Assembly (NCBI RefSeq): GCF_004798905.1 | Contig: NZ_SDMO01000007.1 | Coordinates: 1-64,000 of the forward strand | Length of the DNA stretch: 64,000 nt | Source of the DNA: Halomonas borealis | Lineage (GTDB): Bacteria > Pseudomonadota > Gammaproteobacteria > Pseudomonadales > Halomonadaceae | Direction: 5' to 3' | Part shown: piece by piece, positions 29,941 to 40,557 of the stretch | Numbering within the stretch: position 1 is the first letter of the stretch | How the letters are laid out: every line of letters begins with the position of its first letter | Position numbers and translations under genes: made by a program | The notes under the pieces: generated by a model | The model's input: only the letters and a program-made list of their open reading frames with translations | What the model was told of the DNA's origin: nothing | Databases searched by the model: none

Positions 29941-29961
29941 GCTCGGTGCTTGGCGCTTAGC
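29941..29961 (-). repeat. Seven-base tandem repeats after the parE stop codon
   Basis: Plus-strand heptads GCTCGGT, GCTTGGC, GCTTAGC; in the parE mRNA sense these are GCTAAGC, GCCAAGC, ACCGAGC. They start one base after the stop codon. Confidence 0.5.
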
Positions 29962-29962
29962 C

Positions 29963-31858
<1,896 letters not shown>

Positions 31859-31882
31859 CTATGCATGTTCGAATCCGCGCGC

Positions 31883-32509
31883 TCAACCACGGGGTGCCAC
31901 ACGCCCGGCTTCCAGGGCATGGCCCCCGTGAGCGAAGATCGCCGGCAGGTAATCGGCCAGCACCGAGAAGCCGTGATCGCCGCCGGGCTGGAGGATCATC
32001 CTGGCACCGCGATAACACGCGAAGGCGTCGCGACAGTCCAGGGTCTCATCGGCGGTGCCCAGCAGCAGCAGGTAATGGGCCGGCGTGAGGCGCCCGGGCG
32101 TCATCGCCTCCAGCGCCCGGCGATGTGCCGCCTCCACCATGAAACGCTGCCCATGGTAGGGATTGATGAAGGCCTCGCCGATCCACCCCGCCATCAGGCG
32201 CGCCGGGGCCACCGCCGGATTGATCAGCGCCGCGGGTAGGCCATGGCGCTCGGCGAGCACCGTGGCCAAAAATCCCCCCAACGAGCTGCCGACCACCAGC
32301 GGGCACGCGCCCAGCTCGGCGAGCCGATCCTCGGCCTCGTTCAGGGCCCCGTCAGGACGATGCGGCAGGTCCGGCGCCGCGCACGGCAACCCGAGCGCCG
32401 CGCAGGCTGCGCGCATCAGCGCCGCCTTCGGCGAGGCGGCGCCGCTGTTGAAGCCGTGCAGGTAGAGAACGCCGCTGGCCGGCTGGCGCGGCAGAGCGGC
32501 GTTCAGCAT
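31883..32509 (-). CDS. yqiA: YqiA-type alpha/beta-hydrolase esterase
   Basis: A 208-residue small esterase. The oxyanion strand reads VLYLHGFNSG, the nucleophile elbow is VGSSLGG (Ser in GxSxG), and an acidic residue and histidine appear in LLGTADETLD and GGDHGFSVL. E. coli YqiA cleaves short acyl esters; its physiological role is unclear. The gene directly precedes parE as in E. coli, but cpdA, which normally follows the same group, is found about 7 kb away. Confidence 0.88.
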   Translation of the reverse strand: MLNAALPRQPASGVLYLHGFNSGAASPKAALMRAACAALGLPCAAPDLPHRPDGALNEAEDRLAELGACPLVVGSSLGGFLATVLAERHGLPAALINPAVAPARLMAGWIGEAFINPYHGQRFMVEAAHRRALEAMTPGRLTPAHYLLLLGTADETLDCRDAFACYRGARMILQPGGDHGFSVLADYLPAIFAHGGHALEAGRVAPRG

Positions 32510-32574
32510 ACCCGAAACCCTGTATAAATGGCCAGCCTGGTTGCACAGCTTCCAGCGGGCTTGGAACGGAGCCC

Positions 32575-32679
32575 GCGAGGGGCGCCGGAGACGGGTCGCA
32601 AAAAGAGTCCTACGCCATGGATGGCGTCGGTAGCGCCCTGGGTGGGGGGCACAGCGCCCCCTCGTAGCCCCGTCGACGG
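32575..32679 (+). repeat. 105-base structured intergenic element, copy B (yqiA-pgi gap)
   Basis: Plus-strand partner of copy A. The terminal stem keeps CCGG..GACGGG against CCCGTC..CGG. The central hairpin is CCTACGCC/GGCGTCGG, where three consecutive pairs differ from copy A on both sides yet still pair (T-A to A-T, T-A to C-G, T-A to G-C). An adjoining hairpin GCGGGCT/AGCCCGC lies just upstream (32555-32576). The orientation relative to the flanking minus-strand genes is opposite to copy A. Confidence 0.75.
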
Positions 32680-32713
32680 GACGGACCCAAGCGATAACCG
32701 AACAACGCTTGCT

Positions 32714-34411
32714 CTAACCATCGGCTTCTTGATCGACCACCGGCTCGGCCGCCCATACCGCCTCGATCAGCCCCCGGGTGGAGGCATCCATGCCATCGAG
32801 GCCGGCCTCACGCTGGAGGATGCGCTGGGTCTCGCCGGCCAGGGTCTTGCCCAGCTCCACGCCCCACTGGTCGAAGGGATTGATGTCCCAGATCGTCGCC
32901 TGCACGAACACCTTGTGCTCGTAGAGCGCGACCAGCGCGCCCAGGGTCTCGGGCGTGAGGCGATCGAGCAGCAGCGTGCTCGACGGCTGGTTGCCGCGGT
33001 AGCGACGATGCCCCGGCCGCGGCCCGTCCTCGGCCACCGCGGCGTCGCCGAGCATCAGCGCCCGAGACTGGGCGAAGCAGTTGGCCAGCGTCAGGCGATG
33101 CTGGCCCATCAGATGATCACGAGTGGCGGGGTCGGCCACGTCGTCGTAGCGCGCCTTGGGGGCGATGAAGTCGCATTCCACCGACTGGGTGCCCTGGTGA
33201 AGCAGCTGGTAGAAGGCATGCTGAGCATTGGGCCCGAGCTGGCCCCACAGCACCGGGCAGGTGGAGTAATCCACCCCCTCGCCGTCGTGGTTCACCGACT
33301 TGCCGTTGGACTCCATCTCCAGCTGCTCGAGATAGGCGGCGAAGTACTCGAGCCGGCCGTCATAGGGCAGGATCGAGTGGGCGCGAATGTCGAGGAAGTT
33401 GACGTTCCAGATCCCCGCCAGGGCCAGCAGCACCGGCAGGTTGTCGGCGAGCGGAGCCTCACGGAAATGGCGATCCATGTCGTGGGCCCCGGCCAGCAGG
33501 CCGCGGAAATGCTCCATGCCGACGGCCAGCGCGATGGGCAGGCCGATGGCGCCCCACAACGAGTAGCGTCCGCCGACCCACTCCCAGAACTCGAGCTGGT
33601 GATCGTCGGCGATGCCCCATTCGCGCATCTTCTCGGGGCTCGCCGAGACGCCGATGAAATGCTGACGCATCAGCAGCGCGTCATCGACGCCTTCCTGGCG
33701 AGCGCCACCCAGCAGCCGTGCCTTGAGCCAGTCCCGCGCGGTACGCGCATTGGACAGGGTATCGATGGTGGTGAACGACTTCGACGACAGCACGAACAGC
33801 GTGGTCTCGGGATTGAGGCGCGCCAGGTAGTCGGCCAGCTGCGAACCGTCCATGGTCGAGGCGAAGTGCACGTCGATGCGCTGCTCGACCTTGGGGCGGT
33901 AATCGGCCAGGGCATGGGTGACCATCAGGGGCCCCAGGTCGGAGCCACCGACCCCGAGGTTGACCACATCGCTGATGGGCTTGCCGGTGGCGCCACGCCA
34001 CTGCCCGGCATGGAAGCGCTCGACCATGGCTTCCATGCGGTCCAGAGTCGCGTGTACCGAGGCCACCAGGTCCTCGCCTTCGACCATGAAGCGCGCATCG
34101 GCGGGCAGGCGCAGGGCGGTGTGAAGCGCCGGGCGGTCCTCGCTGCGATTGACGCGTTCACCGGCCAGCAGCCCACGAATCGCCTCGGGCACCTCGGCCT
34201 CCCGGGCCAGGTCCAGCAGCAGCTCGAGGGTCTGATCGGTCCAGCGCTGCTTGGAGAGATCCAGCGTCAGGCCGGCGGCGCTGCGGCCGAAGGCCTCGAA
34301 GCGGCCGGGCTGCTCGACGAACAGGTCGCGCAGGTGCCGCCGCCCCATGCCGGCGGCATGCTCGGCCAGGGCGCACCAGGCCCGCTGCTGATCGATCGGG
34401 GTATGGCTCAT
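32714..34411 (-). CDS. pgi: Glucose-6-phosphate isomerase
   Basis: A 565-residue PGI interconverting glucose-6-phosphate and fructose-6-phosphate. Signatures include VVNLGVGGSDLGPLMVTHAL, FVLSSKSFTTIDTLSNA, GGRYSLWGAIGLPIAL and GPNAQHAFYQLLHQGTQ. AGGAGGAAACCC precedes the ATG. It diverges from cmoA. In many halophiles sugars run mainly through the Entner-Doudoroff route, where Pgi serves recycling and gluconeogenesis; that is context, not shown here. Confidence 0.97.
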   Translation of the reverse strand: MSHTPIDQQRAWCALAEHAAGMGRRHLRDLFVEQPGRFEAFGRSAAGLTLDLSKQRWTDQTLELLLDLAREAEVPEAIRGLLAGERVNRSEDRPALHTALRLPADARFMVEGEDLVASVHATLDRMEAMVERFHAGQWRGATGKPISDVVNLGVGGSDLGPLMVTHALADYRPKVEQRIDVHFASTMDGSQLADYLARLNPETTLFVLSSKSFTTIDTLSNARTARDWLKARLLGGARQEGVDDALLMRQHFIGVSASPEKMREWGIADDHQLEFWEWVGGRYSLWGAIGLPIALAVGMEHFRGLLAGAHDMDRHFREAPLADNLPVLLALAGIWNVNFLDIRAHSILPYDGRLEYFAAYLEQLEMESNGKSVNHDGEGVDYSTCPVLWGQLGPNAQHAFYQLLHQGTQSVECDFIAPKARYDDVADPATRDHLMGQHRLTLANCFAQSRALMLGDAAVAEDGPRPGHRRYRGNQPSSTLLLDRLTPETLGALVALYEHKVFVQATIWDINPFDQWGVELGKTLAGETQRILQREAGLDGMDASTRGLIEAVWAAEPVVDQEADG

Positions 34412-34493
34412 GGGTTTCCTCCTGACATCCTGTCGTGCAGCCGAAAACGGGGGAGCGTAGAATGGCGGGCTTCCAGCCCACGGATCCTTGCCT

Positions 34494-35237
34494 ATGTGTG
34501 ACGCATCTTACCGTGACGCCATCTTTACGACACCCCTGGACCGGGTGGCGCGCTTTTCCTTCGACGAGCGGGTGGTGTCCTGTTTCCCCGACATGATCCG
34601 CCGCTCGGTACCGGGCTACGGCCAGATCCTGGCCATGCTCGGCCCGCTGGCCCGGCGCCACCTGCGCCACGGCGGTCACGTCTACGACCTGGGCTGCTCG
34701 CTGGGCGCCTCCGGCCTGGCGCTGGCCGGCCAGCTGCCGCCCTCGGCATTCCGCTATACCGGCGTGGACCTCTCGCCGGCCATGGTCGAACGCGCCCGGG
34801 AGACGCTGGCCGCCGAGACCCCCGATCACGACCTGACGGTCATCGAGGACGATATCCGGCGTCTCGACTACGCCCCCTCGGGGATGATCCTGCTCAACTT
34901 CACCCTGCAGTTCTTGGCCCCGGAGGATCGCGACGCCGTGATCGCCAGGCTCTTCGATGCCCTGGAACCCGGTGGCGTGCTGGTGCTCTCCGAGAAGATC
35001 AAGGCCACCGACGAGCAGGACAACGCCTGGCTGGTGGAGCGCTACCACGACTTCAAGCGCGCCAATGGCTACAGCGAGCTGGAGATCAGCCAGAAGCGCA
35101 CCGCGCTCGAAAACGTGCTGGTGCCGGACACCCTGGAGGCGCACCGGGAGCGGCTGGCCCGCGCCGGCTTCACGCGTTCGCTGGTGTGGTTCCAGCACCT
35201 GAACTTCGCCTCATTGATCGCCTTCAAGGAGGACTGA
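34494..35237 (+). CDS. cmoA: Carboxy-S-adenosyl-L-methionine synthase CmoA
   Basis: A 247-residue SAM-dependent enzyme that makes carboxy-SAM from SAM and prephenate for tRNA wobble modification. Motifs are FDERVVSCFPDMIRRSVPGY, VYDLGCSLGASGLAL, LNFTLQFLAPEDRD and HDFKRANGYSELEISQKR, the last almost identical across CmoA proteins. The ATG at 34494 is used; an in-frame TTG two codons earlier is less likely. Its end carries the ribosome-binding site of cmoB. Confidence 0.96.
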   Translation: MCDASYRDAIFTTPLDRVARFSFDERVVSCFPDMIRRSVPGYGQILAMLGPLARRHLRHGGHVYDLGCSLGASGLALAGQLPPSAFRYTGVDLSPAMVERARETLAAETPDHDLTVIEDDIRRLDYAPSGMILLNFTLQFLAPEDRDAVIARLFDALEPGGVLVLSEKIKATDEQDNAWLVERYHDFKRANGYSELEISQKRTALENVLVPDTLEAHRERLARAGFTRSLVWFQHLNFASLIAFKED

Positions 35238-35238
35238 G

Positions 35239-36231
35239 GTGCCGATTCCCGACACCCATCGCCCGCTCTACCGGGCCTTCCTCGACCAAGGGCTCGACAC
35301 CTGGCTGGCCCGGCTGCCCGAGCAGCTGGCCCGCGGCCTCGACCGCACGCGCTTCGGCGACCTGCCGGCCTGGGAGAAGGCCGTGGCCAAGCTGCCGCCG
35401 CTGCCGGAGGGCCGTGAGGTACGGCTCGACGCCGACCACGTCACGGTGGACGCCGACCTCGATGCCTCGCGACGCCGCCAGAGCGAGAGCCTGCTGCGTG
35501 CGCTCGCACCCTGGCGCAAGGGGCCCTTTTACCTCGGCGGAGTGCACATCGACACCGAATGGCGCTCCGACTGGAAATGGCAGCGAGTGGCTCCGCACCT
35601 GGCGCCGCTGGCCGGCCGGCGCGTGCTCGACGTGGGCGGCGGCAACGGCTACCACGCCTGGCGCATGGCCGGCGACGGCGCCGGCTTCGTGCTGGTCATC
35701 GATCCCTCGCCGCGCTTCTACTGGCAGTTCCAGGCGGTGCGTCATTTCGTCGGCGAGGCCGACGGCGGCGCGGTGCACTTCCTGCCGGTGGGCATCGAGG
35801 ACGTGCCCGAGGAGCTCGCCTTCTTCGACAGCGTGTTCTCGATGGGCGTGCTCTACCACCGCCCCTCCCCGCTGGAGCATCTGGCCCAGCTCAAGGCCGC
35901 GCTGCGCCCCGGCGGCGAGCTGGTGCTGGAGACGCTGGTGGTCGAGGGCGACGCCACCACGGTGCTGCTGCCCCCCGGCCGCTACGCCGCCATGCCCAAC
36001 GTCTACTTCCTGCCCTCCTCCGCCGCCCTGTGTCGATGGCTCGAGCGAGCGGGCTTCGAGAACGTGCGGGTGGTCGACGAGGCCGACACCTCACTCGATG
36101 AGCAGCGCGCCACCGAGTGGATGACCTTCCAGTCGCTGGCCGACTTCCTCGATCCCGCAGACCCGAGCCGCACCCGCGAAGGTCACCCCGCGCCGCGTCG
36201 CGCGGTGCTGGTCGCCAACCGCCCCGGCTGA
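35239..36231 (+). CDS. cmoB: tRNA U34 carboxymethyltransferase CmoB
   Basis: A 330-residue enzyme that transfers the carboxymethyl group of carboxy-SAM to 5-hydroxyuridine at tRNA position 34, giving cmo5U. It shows GPFYLGGVHIDTEWRSDWKW, VLDVGGGNGYHAWRMAGDGA and SMGVLYHRPSPLEHL. It starts with GTG one base after the cmoA stop, with AAGGAGG inside the end of cmoA, so the pair is translationally coupled. Confidence 0.96.
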   Translation: MPIPDTHRPLYRAFLDQGLDTWLARLPEQLARGLDRTRFGDLPAWEKAVAKLPPLPEGREVRLDADHVTVDADLDASRRRQSESLLRALAPWRKGPFYLGGVHIDTEWRSDWKWQRVAPHLAPLAGRRVLDVGGGNGYHAWRMAGDGAGFVLVIDPSPRFYWQFQAVRHFVGEADGGAVHFLPVGIEDVPEELAFFDSVFSMGVLYHRPSPLEHLAQLKAALRPGGELVLETLVVEGDATTVLLPPGRYAAMPNVYFLPSSAALCRWLERAGFENVRVVDEADTSLDEQRATEWMTFQSLADFLDPADPSRTREGHPAPRRAVLVANRPG

Positions 36232-36286
36232 GCCCGGCCGAATGGCAGGGCCGAGGCGATGTGTTACCGTGATGATGAACGCTACA

Positions 36287-36327
36287 CACCGCGCCCCTTG
36301 CGGGCACCGAACGCCAGGGGCGCGGTG
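36287..36327 (+). repeat. Perfect 11-base inverted repeat upstream of the GlsB-like gene
   Basis: CACCGCGCCCC (36287-36297) pairs with GGGGCGCGGTG (36317-36327); GATGAT and ATCATC just outside could extend the stem. No T-run follows, so it is not a simple terminator. It lies 39 bases before the ATG and may be part of the 5' leader or the end of cmoB transcripts. Confidence 0.45.
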
Positions 36328-36366
36328 ATCATCGAGAAGGAAACTCGTCAAGCAAGGAGTGCCATC

Positions 36367-36618
36367 ATGGGCTTTCTATCGTGGATTCTATTCGGCCTGA
36401 TCGCCGGCATCCTCGCCAAGTGGATCATGCCGGGCAAGGATCCGGGCGGTTTCATCGTCACCATCCTGATCGGGATCGCCGGCGCCTTCGTCGGCGGCTG
36501 GCTGGGGGCCTTCATCGGCATCGGCTCGATGGGCGACTTCAGCCTGGGTAGCTTCATCACGGCCATCGTGGGCGCCCTGGTCCTGCTGGCCGGCTACCGG
36601 ATGCTCAAGAAGGCCTGA
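36367..36618 (+). CDS. GlsB/YeaQ/YmgE-family small membrane protein
   Basis: An 83-residue, very hydrophobic, glycine-rich protein with three membrane spans: FLSWILFGLIAGILAKWIMP, GGFIVTILIGIAGAFVGGWL and the C-terminal FITAIVGALVLLAGYRML. The family is annotated as transglycosylase-associated and is often stress-induced; its biochemical role is unknown. AAGGAG lies seven bases before the ATG. A strong terminator follows. Confidence 0.9.
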   Translation: MGFLSWILFGLIAGILAKWIMPGKDPGGFIVTILIGIAGAFVGGWLGAFIGIGSMGDFSLGSFITAIVGALVLLAGYRMLKKA

Positions 36619-36640
36619 CACACGGCCCGGCAAGCACGCG

Positions 36641-36671
36641 AAAGCCGCTCCCTACGGGGAGCGGCTTTCTT
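36641..36671 (+). terminator. Intrinsic terminator after the GlsB-like gene
   Basis: A 12-base perfect stem (AAAGCCGCTCCC at 36641-36652, GGGAGCGGCTTT at 36657-36668) with a four-base loop is followed by CTTCAT. The A-tract on the other side lets it also act for the convergent cysN transcript. Confidence 0.85.
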
Positions 36672-36765
36672 CATGCCTGGCGGATAGCCCGGCGCGGGCC
36701 GCCACGAGACGCCCTGCCCTCAGGCACCACGGGCCTCACCGGAGCCGTGGCGCCGGCTCGAACGC

Positions 36766-38208
36766 CTACTCGAGCAGGTCGCGAACGTCCCGGGCCTGCC
36801 AGTGCGGGAAGTACTTGCGCACCAAGGCGTTGAGCTCGACCTCGAACCCGGCCCAGTCGACCTCGCCCGCCGCCACCTCGGCACCGGCCTCGGCGGCGCC
36901 ACGGATCATCCCCGCGCCCACGGTGATGTTGGACAGCCGATCGATGACGATGAAGCTGCCGGTGCCCGGGCTGCGGTCGTAGGCATCGAGCGGCACCTCG
37001 CCGTTCAGCGCCACCCGGCAGCGGGCGATGGCATTGAGCTCGAGCCGCTCGGCGGCGTGCCGCGCCAGGGTGTTGACGTCCACCTGGTGGTGGATGGTCT
37101 CGACATGGCCGGCCACCGAGCGCCCGGCGAGGCGAATATCAACCTCGCGCCCCGGCTCGAGGGCCTGCTCGCTCATCCACACGATGTCGGCGTCGAAGGC
37201 CGCGGCCTCGGTCACCTCGGCATCGGCGGCGACGATCCAGTCGCCGCGCGAGACGTCGATCTCATCGGCGAGCGTCACGGTGATCGCCTGGCCCGGCCAG
37301 GCATCCTCCAGGTCGCCATCGAAGGTCACGATGCGCTCGACCGTCGAGACCTTGCCGGAAGGCAGCACCTTGATCGCCTGACCGGGGCGCAGCACGCCCG
37401 CCTCGAGGGTGCCGGCATAGCCACGGAAGTCCAGGTTCGGCCGGTTGACGTACTGCACCGGCAGGCGCAGGTCGGTGAGGTTGTGGTCGTGGCGCACCTC
37501 GACGCTCTCGAGCAGCTCGAGCAGCGCCGGGCCGGGTTTTCCATCGACACGATACCAGCTCATCGCCTCGCTCGGGTTGACGACGTTGTCGCCCTTGAGC
37601 GCCGAGAGCGGCACGAAACGGATGTCCTCGGCACCCAGCTGTTCGGCGAAGGCACGGTATTCGGCGACGATCTCATCGAAGCGCGCCTGGCTGTAGCCCA
37701 CCAGGTCCATCTTGTTGACCGCGATCACCAGGTGGCGAATGCCCACCAGGTCGGCGATGAAGCTATGCCGCCGGGTCTGGGTCTGCACGCCGTAGCGGGC
37801 ATCGATCAGGATCACCGCCAGGCCCGCGGTGGAGGCCCCGGTGGCCATGTTGCGGGTGTACTGCTCGTGGCCCGGGGTGTCGGCGATGATGAACTTGCGA
37901 CGGTCGGTGGAGAAGAAGCGATAGGCCACGTCGATGGTGATGCCCTGCTCTCGTTCGGACTGCAGGCCGTCGACCAGCAGCGCCAGGTCGACCTCCTCGC
38001 CGGTGGTACCGCTCTTCTTCGAGGCCTGGGTGATGGCCGCCAGCTGGTCGTCGAAGATCATCTTGGAGTCGTGCAGCAGCCGCCCGATCAGCGTCGACTT
38101 GCCGTCATCGACGCTGCCGCAGGTGATGAAGCGCAGCAGGTCCTTGGTCTCGTGCTCGTGCAGGTACTGCTCGATGTTGTCGGCGATCAGTGTCGATTGG
38201 TGTGACAT
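36766..38208 (-). CDS. cysN: Sulfate adenylyltransferase GTPase subunit CysN
   Basis: A 480-residue GTPase that drives ATP sulfurylase with CysD, activating sulfate to APS. G-motifs are [17 protein letters not shown] and NKMDLVGY. The chain ends after the EF-Tu-like C-terminal domains, so there is no fused APS kinase (CysC). Its ATG directly abuts the cysD TAA, indicating one operon in the order cysD-cysN. Confidence 0.96.
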   Translation of the reverse strand: MSHQSTLIADNIEQYLHEHETKDLLRFITCGSVDDGKSTLIGRLLHDSKMIFDDQLAAITQASKKSGTTGEEVDLALLVDGLQSEREQGITIDVAYRFFSTDRRKFIIADTPGHEQYTRNMATGASTAGLAVILIDARYGVQTQTRRHSFIADLVGIRHLVIAVNKMDLVGYSQARFDEIVAEYRAFAEQLGAEDIRFVPLSALKGDNVVNPSEAMSWYRVDGKPGPALLELLESVEVRHDHNLTDLRLPVQYVNRPNLDFRGYAGTLEAGVLRPGQAIKVLPSGKVSTVERIVTFDGDLEDAWPGQAITVTLADEIDVSRGDWIVAADAEVTEAAAFDADIVWMSEQALEPGREVDIRLAGRSVAGHVETIHHQVDVNTLARHAAERLELNAIARCRVALNGEVPLDAYDRSPGTGSFIVIDRLSNITVGAGMIRGAAEAGAEVAAGEVDWAGFEVELNALVRKYFPHWQARDVRDLLE

Positions 38209-39186
38209 TTAGAAATACCCCTCGCGCTTCTTCTTCTCCATGGAGCCGGCCTGGTCATGATCGATGGCGCGGCCGCTACGCTCGCTGGTACGCGTCAGCA
38301 GCATCTCCTGGATGATCTCGGGCAGCGTGGTGGCTCGGGACTCCACCGCGCCGGTCAGCGGATAGCAGCCGAGGGTCCGGAAGCGCACCCACTTCTCCTC
38401 CGGCACCTCGCCCTCCTCCAGCGGCAGGCGCTCATCGTCGACCATGATCTGCATGCCGTCGCGCTCGACCACCGGGCGCGGGGCGGAGAAATACAGCGGC
38501 ACGATGGGGATCGACTCGAGGTAGATGTACTGCCAGATATCCAGCTCGGTCCAGTTGGAGAGCGGGAAGGCGCGGATCGACTCGCCCTTGTTGACTCGGG
38601 CGTTGTAGAGGTTCCAGAGCTCCGGGCGCTGGTTCTTGGGGTCCCAGCGATGGTGCTTGTCACGGAACGAGAACACGCGCTCCTTGGCGCGGGTGGCTTC
38701 CTCGTCGCGGCGCGCGCCGCCGAAGGCGGCATCGAAGCCGTACTTGTCCAGCGCCTGCTTGAGCGACTGGGTCTTCATCACGTCGGTGTAGCCGCTGGAG
38801 CCATGGTCGAAGGGGTTGATGCCGGCGGCACGCCCTTCCTCGTTGATGTGCTCGATCAGCTCCATGCCGGAGTCCGCGGCCATGCGATCGCGAAAGGCGA
38901 TCATCTCGCGGAACTTCCAGGTGGTGTTGACGTGCATCAGCGGGAACGGCGGCGGGCCGGGATAGAAGGCCTTGCGCGCCAGGTGCAGCATCACCGAGGA
39001 ATCCTTGCCGATGGAGTAGAGCATCACCGGGTTGGCGAACTCGGCCGCCACCTCGCGAATGATGTGGATGGATTCGGCTTCCAGCTGCTGCAGATGCGTC
39101 AGCCGCCGTGGTGTCAGGCCGGCAGTAGCGCGCTGGCCCTCGGCCGTGTCGGCACTCTCGCGTGTCGGTGCATGGAGACTGTTCAT
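38209..39186 (-). CDS. cysD: Sulfate adenylyltransferase catalytic subunit CysD
   Basis: A 325-residue PP-loop ATP pyrophosphatase. It shows [20 protein letters not shown], the PP-loop [36 protein letters not shown] and PIVPLYFSA. The segment after the PP-loop reads MHVNTTWKF where most CysD proteins I know have HVDT. I chose the ATG at 39186 (GAGG upstream) over one six codons earlier. It starts the cysD-cysN operon. Confidence 0.95.
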   Translation of the reverse strand: MNSLHAPTRESADTAEGQRATAGLTPRRLTHLQQLEAESIHIIREVAAEFANPVMLYSIGKDSSVMLHLARKAFYPGPPPFPLMHVNTTWKFREMIAFRDRMAADSGMELIEHINEEGRAAGINPFDHGSSGYTDVMKTQSLKQALDKYGFDAAFGGARRDEEATRAKERVFSFRDKHHRWDPKNQRPELWNLYNARVNKGESIRAFPLSNWTELDIWQYIYLESIPIVPLYFSAPRPVVERDGMQIMVDDERLPLEEGEVPEEKWVRFRTLGCYPLTGAVESRATTLPEIIQEMLLTRTSERSGRAIDHDQAGSMEKKKREGYF

Positions 39187-39264
39187 GGCCCGGCTACCTC
39201 GCATGACGTGGGCGGGAAAGGATCATGCGCCGAGCGTACCGCCTCCTCGGAAATAACGTAAAAG

Positions 39265-39292
39265 AATTAATATCTATCTTTTTATATTAATT
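39265..39292. promoter_or_regulatory. AT-rich inverted repeat upstream of cysD
   Basis: AATTAATAT (39265-39273) and ATATTAATT (39284-39292) form a perfect 9-base inverted repeat with a 10-base spacer, about 80-105 bases before the cysD start in an otherwise GC-rich stretch. It is a candidate promoter or operator for cysDN. CysB is the usual activator of such genes, but no CysB site can be assigned by eye. Confidence 0.4.
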
Positions 39293-39307
39293 GGCGCTAT
39301 TTCGACT

Positions 39308-40045
39308 TCACGCCTGTTCGACGCGCTCCACCCAGGTGGCGAGCCCCTCGCGCCCCAGGTCGATGACCCGAAAGCCGGGGCCCGCGGCCTCGTCCACGGC
39401 GAAGTCCGCGGAACCGGGCAGGAACTGGTCGCTGGTCGAGGGGCAACCGTAGACGGGGATGCGCCCGCTCGACACGGGGCCATGCCCGGCGAAGGCCTGA
39501 TGCACATGTCCACAGAACACCGCCTCGATGTGCGCATGACCGGCAAGGCTCTCCCAGAAGGCCGCGGCGTCTGTCAGGCCCAGCGCATCCATCCAGGCGG
39601 AGCCCACCGCCACCGGTGGATGATGCATGGCCAAGAGCGTCGGCCGCCCATCCTCGGCGAGCCGGGCACGCAACGCCGCCAGGCGCGTCTCGCCGAGGGT
39701 GCCGGCCGCCTGGCCGATGCACTGGGTGTCGAGCAGCAGCAGACGGCGCCCGCCCAGATCGAGGGTGTCATGCAGGGGACGACGATCGGCCATCAGGCCC
39801 GGCTCGTCGTGATTGCCGGGCAGCCAGCACCAGGCACACGCAAGCGGCGCGAGCAGCCGCTCGGCCTCGGCATAGGAGGCCGCGGTGCGGTCCTCGCTGA
39901 TGTCGCCGGTCACCACCACCCGGTCGGGGCTCAGCCTGGCGGCGGCCTCCACCACGCGTTCCAGCTGGCGGTGTGGCACGCCATGACGCGAGCGCGCCTC
40001 GGGGTCGGCATGCAGGTGGCAGTCGGTGATCTGGATCAATCGCAT
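39308..40045 (-). CDS. cpdA: 3',5'-cyclic-AMP phosphodiesterase CpdA
   Basis: A 245-residue class III cyclic nucleotide phosphodiesterase. Metal-binding motifs are in order: DCHLH (DxH), VVVTGDISED (GD), LPGNHDEPG (GNHD) and FCGHVHQAF (GHxH). The start MRLIQITDCHLH was chosen because the family begins just before DxH; the frame upstream is a shadow of the DUF1249 gene. It follows yqiB and nudF as in E. coli. Confidence 0.92.
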   Translation of the reverse strand: MRLIQITDCHLHADPEARSRHGVPHRQLERVVEAAARLSPDRVVVTGDISEDRTAASYAEAERLLAPLACAWCWLPGNHDEPGLMADRRPLHDTLDLGGRRLLLLDTQCIGQAAGTLGETRLAALRARLAEDGRPTLLAMHHPPVAVGSAWMDALGLTDAAAFWESLAGHAHIEAVFCGHVHQAFAGHGPVSSGRIPVYGCPSTSDQFLPGSADFAVDEAAGPGFRVIDLGREGLATWVERVEQA

Positions 40046-40109
40046 CGGGCCGGGGTCCTTGGGGGCGGCCCTGGGCGAGGCCGTCGACGGTCGGAAGGGA
40101 CGGTGGGCG

Positions 40110-40556
40110 TCAGGGCAGTTCCGGCAGGTCCATGGAATGGCCGTGGGCCAGGCCATGGTCGAGCCATTCGCCGAGGAAGCGGTTGAGCTGCAGCTTCTCG
40201 TCCGGCTGGTGCATGCGCGCGTTGGGGTAGCGATAACGGCCGTCGAAATGCCGCTGGCGCTGGAAGTCGTTGACCTCGGCCATGCGCACGTCGTGATAGA
40301 GATGCACGCGCATCCGCGGCGCCTCGAGCACACCATCGAGCAGGCCACGCTGAGAGACCCTCACGATGCTGGTATAGGGGGCTCGCTCCAGCAGCTCCAG
40401 GCACAATGCGCCGACCCGGCGCCCATGGCTGACCAGCTCCACCTCGCGGGTCTCGTCGACCGCCATGTCACCCAACAGGCGACTCAGCCGCACATAGTTG
40501 GCGGTGCACTCGCCCTGCAGGGTCTTCAGGTCCGTCACATAGGCGTTTCTCGACAC
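40110..40556 (-). CDS. yqiB: DUF1249 family protein YqiB
   Basis: A 148-residue protein with the DUF1249 phrases LMQ-like TANYVRLSRLLGD, VRVHLYHDVRMAEVNDFQRQRHFDGRYRYPN and QPDEKLQLNRFLGEWL. Function is unknown; conservation next to nudF and cpdA in gammaproteobacteria suggests a shared role. Its ATG lies one base after the nudF stop. Confidence 0.88.
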   Translation of the reverse strand: MSRNAYVTDLKTLQGECTANYVRLSRLLGDMAVDETREVELVSHGRRVGALCLELLERAPYTSIVRVSQRGLLDGVLEAPRMRVHLYHDVRMAEVNDFQRQRHFDGRYRYPNARMHQPDEKLQLNRFLGEWLDHGLAHGHSMDLPELP

Positions 40557-40557
40557 G

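Noticed and set aside
36766..38208. CysN-CysC fusion
   Set aside because: The protein ends at 480 residues after the elongation-factor-like domains; no APS kinase domain follows.
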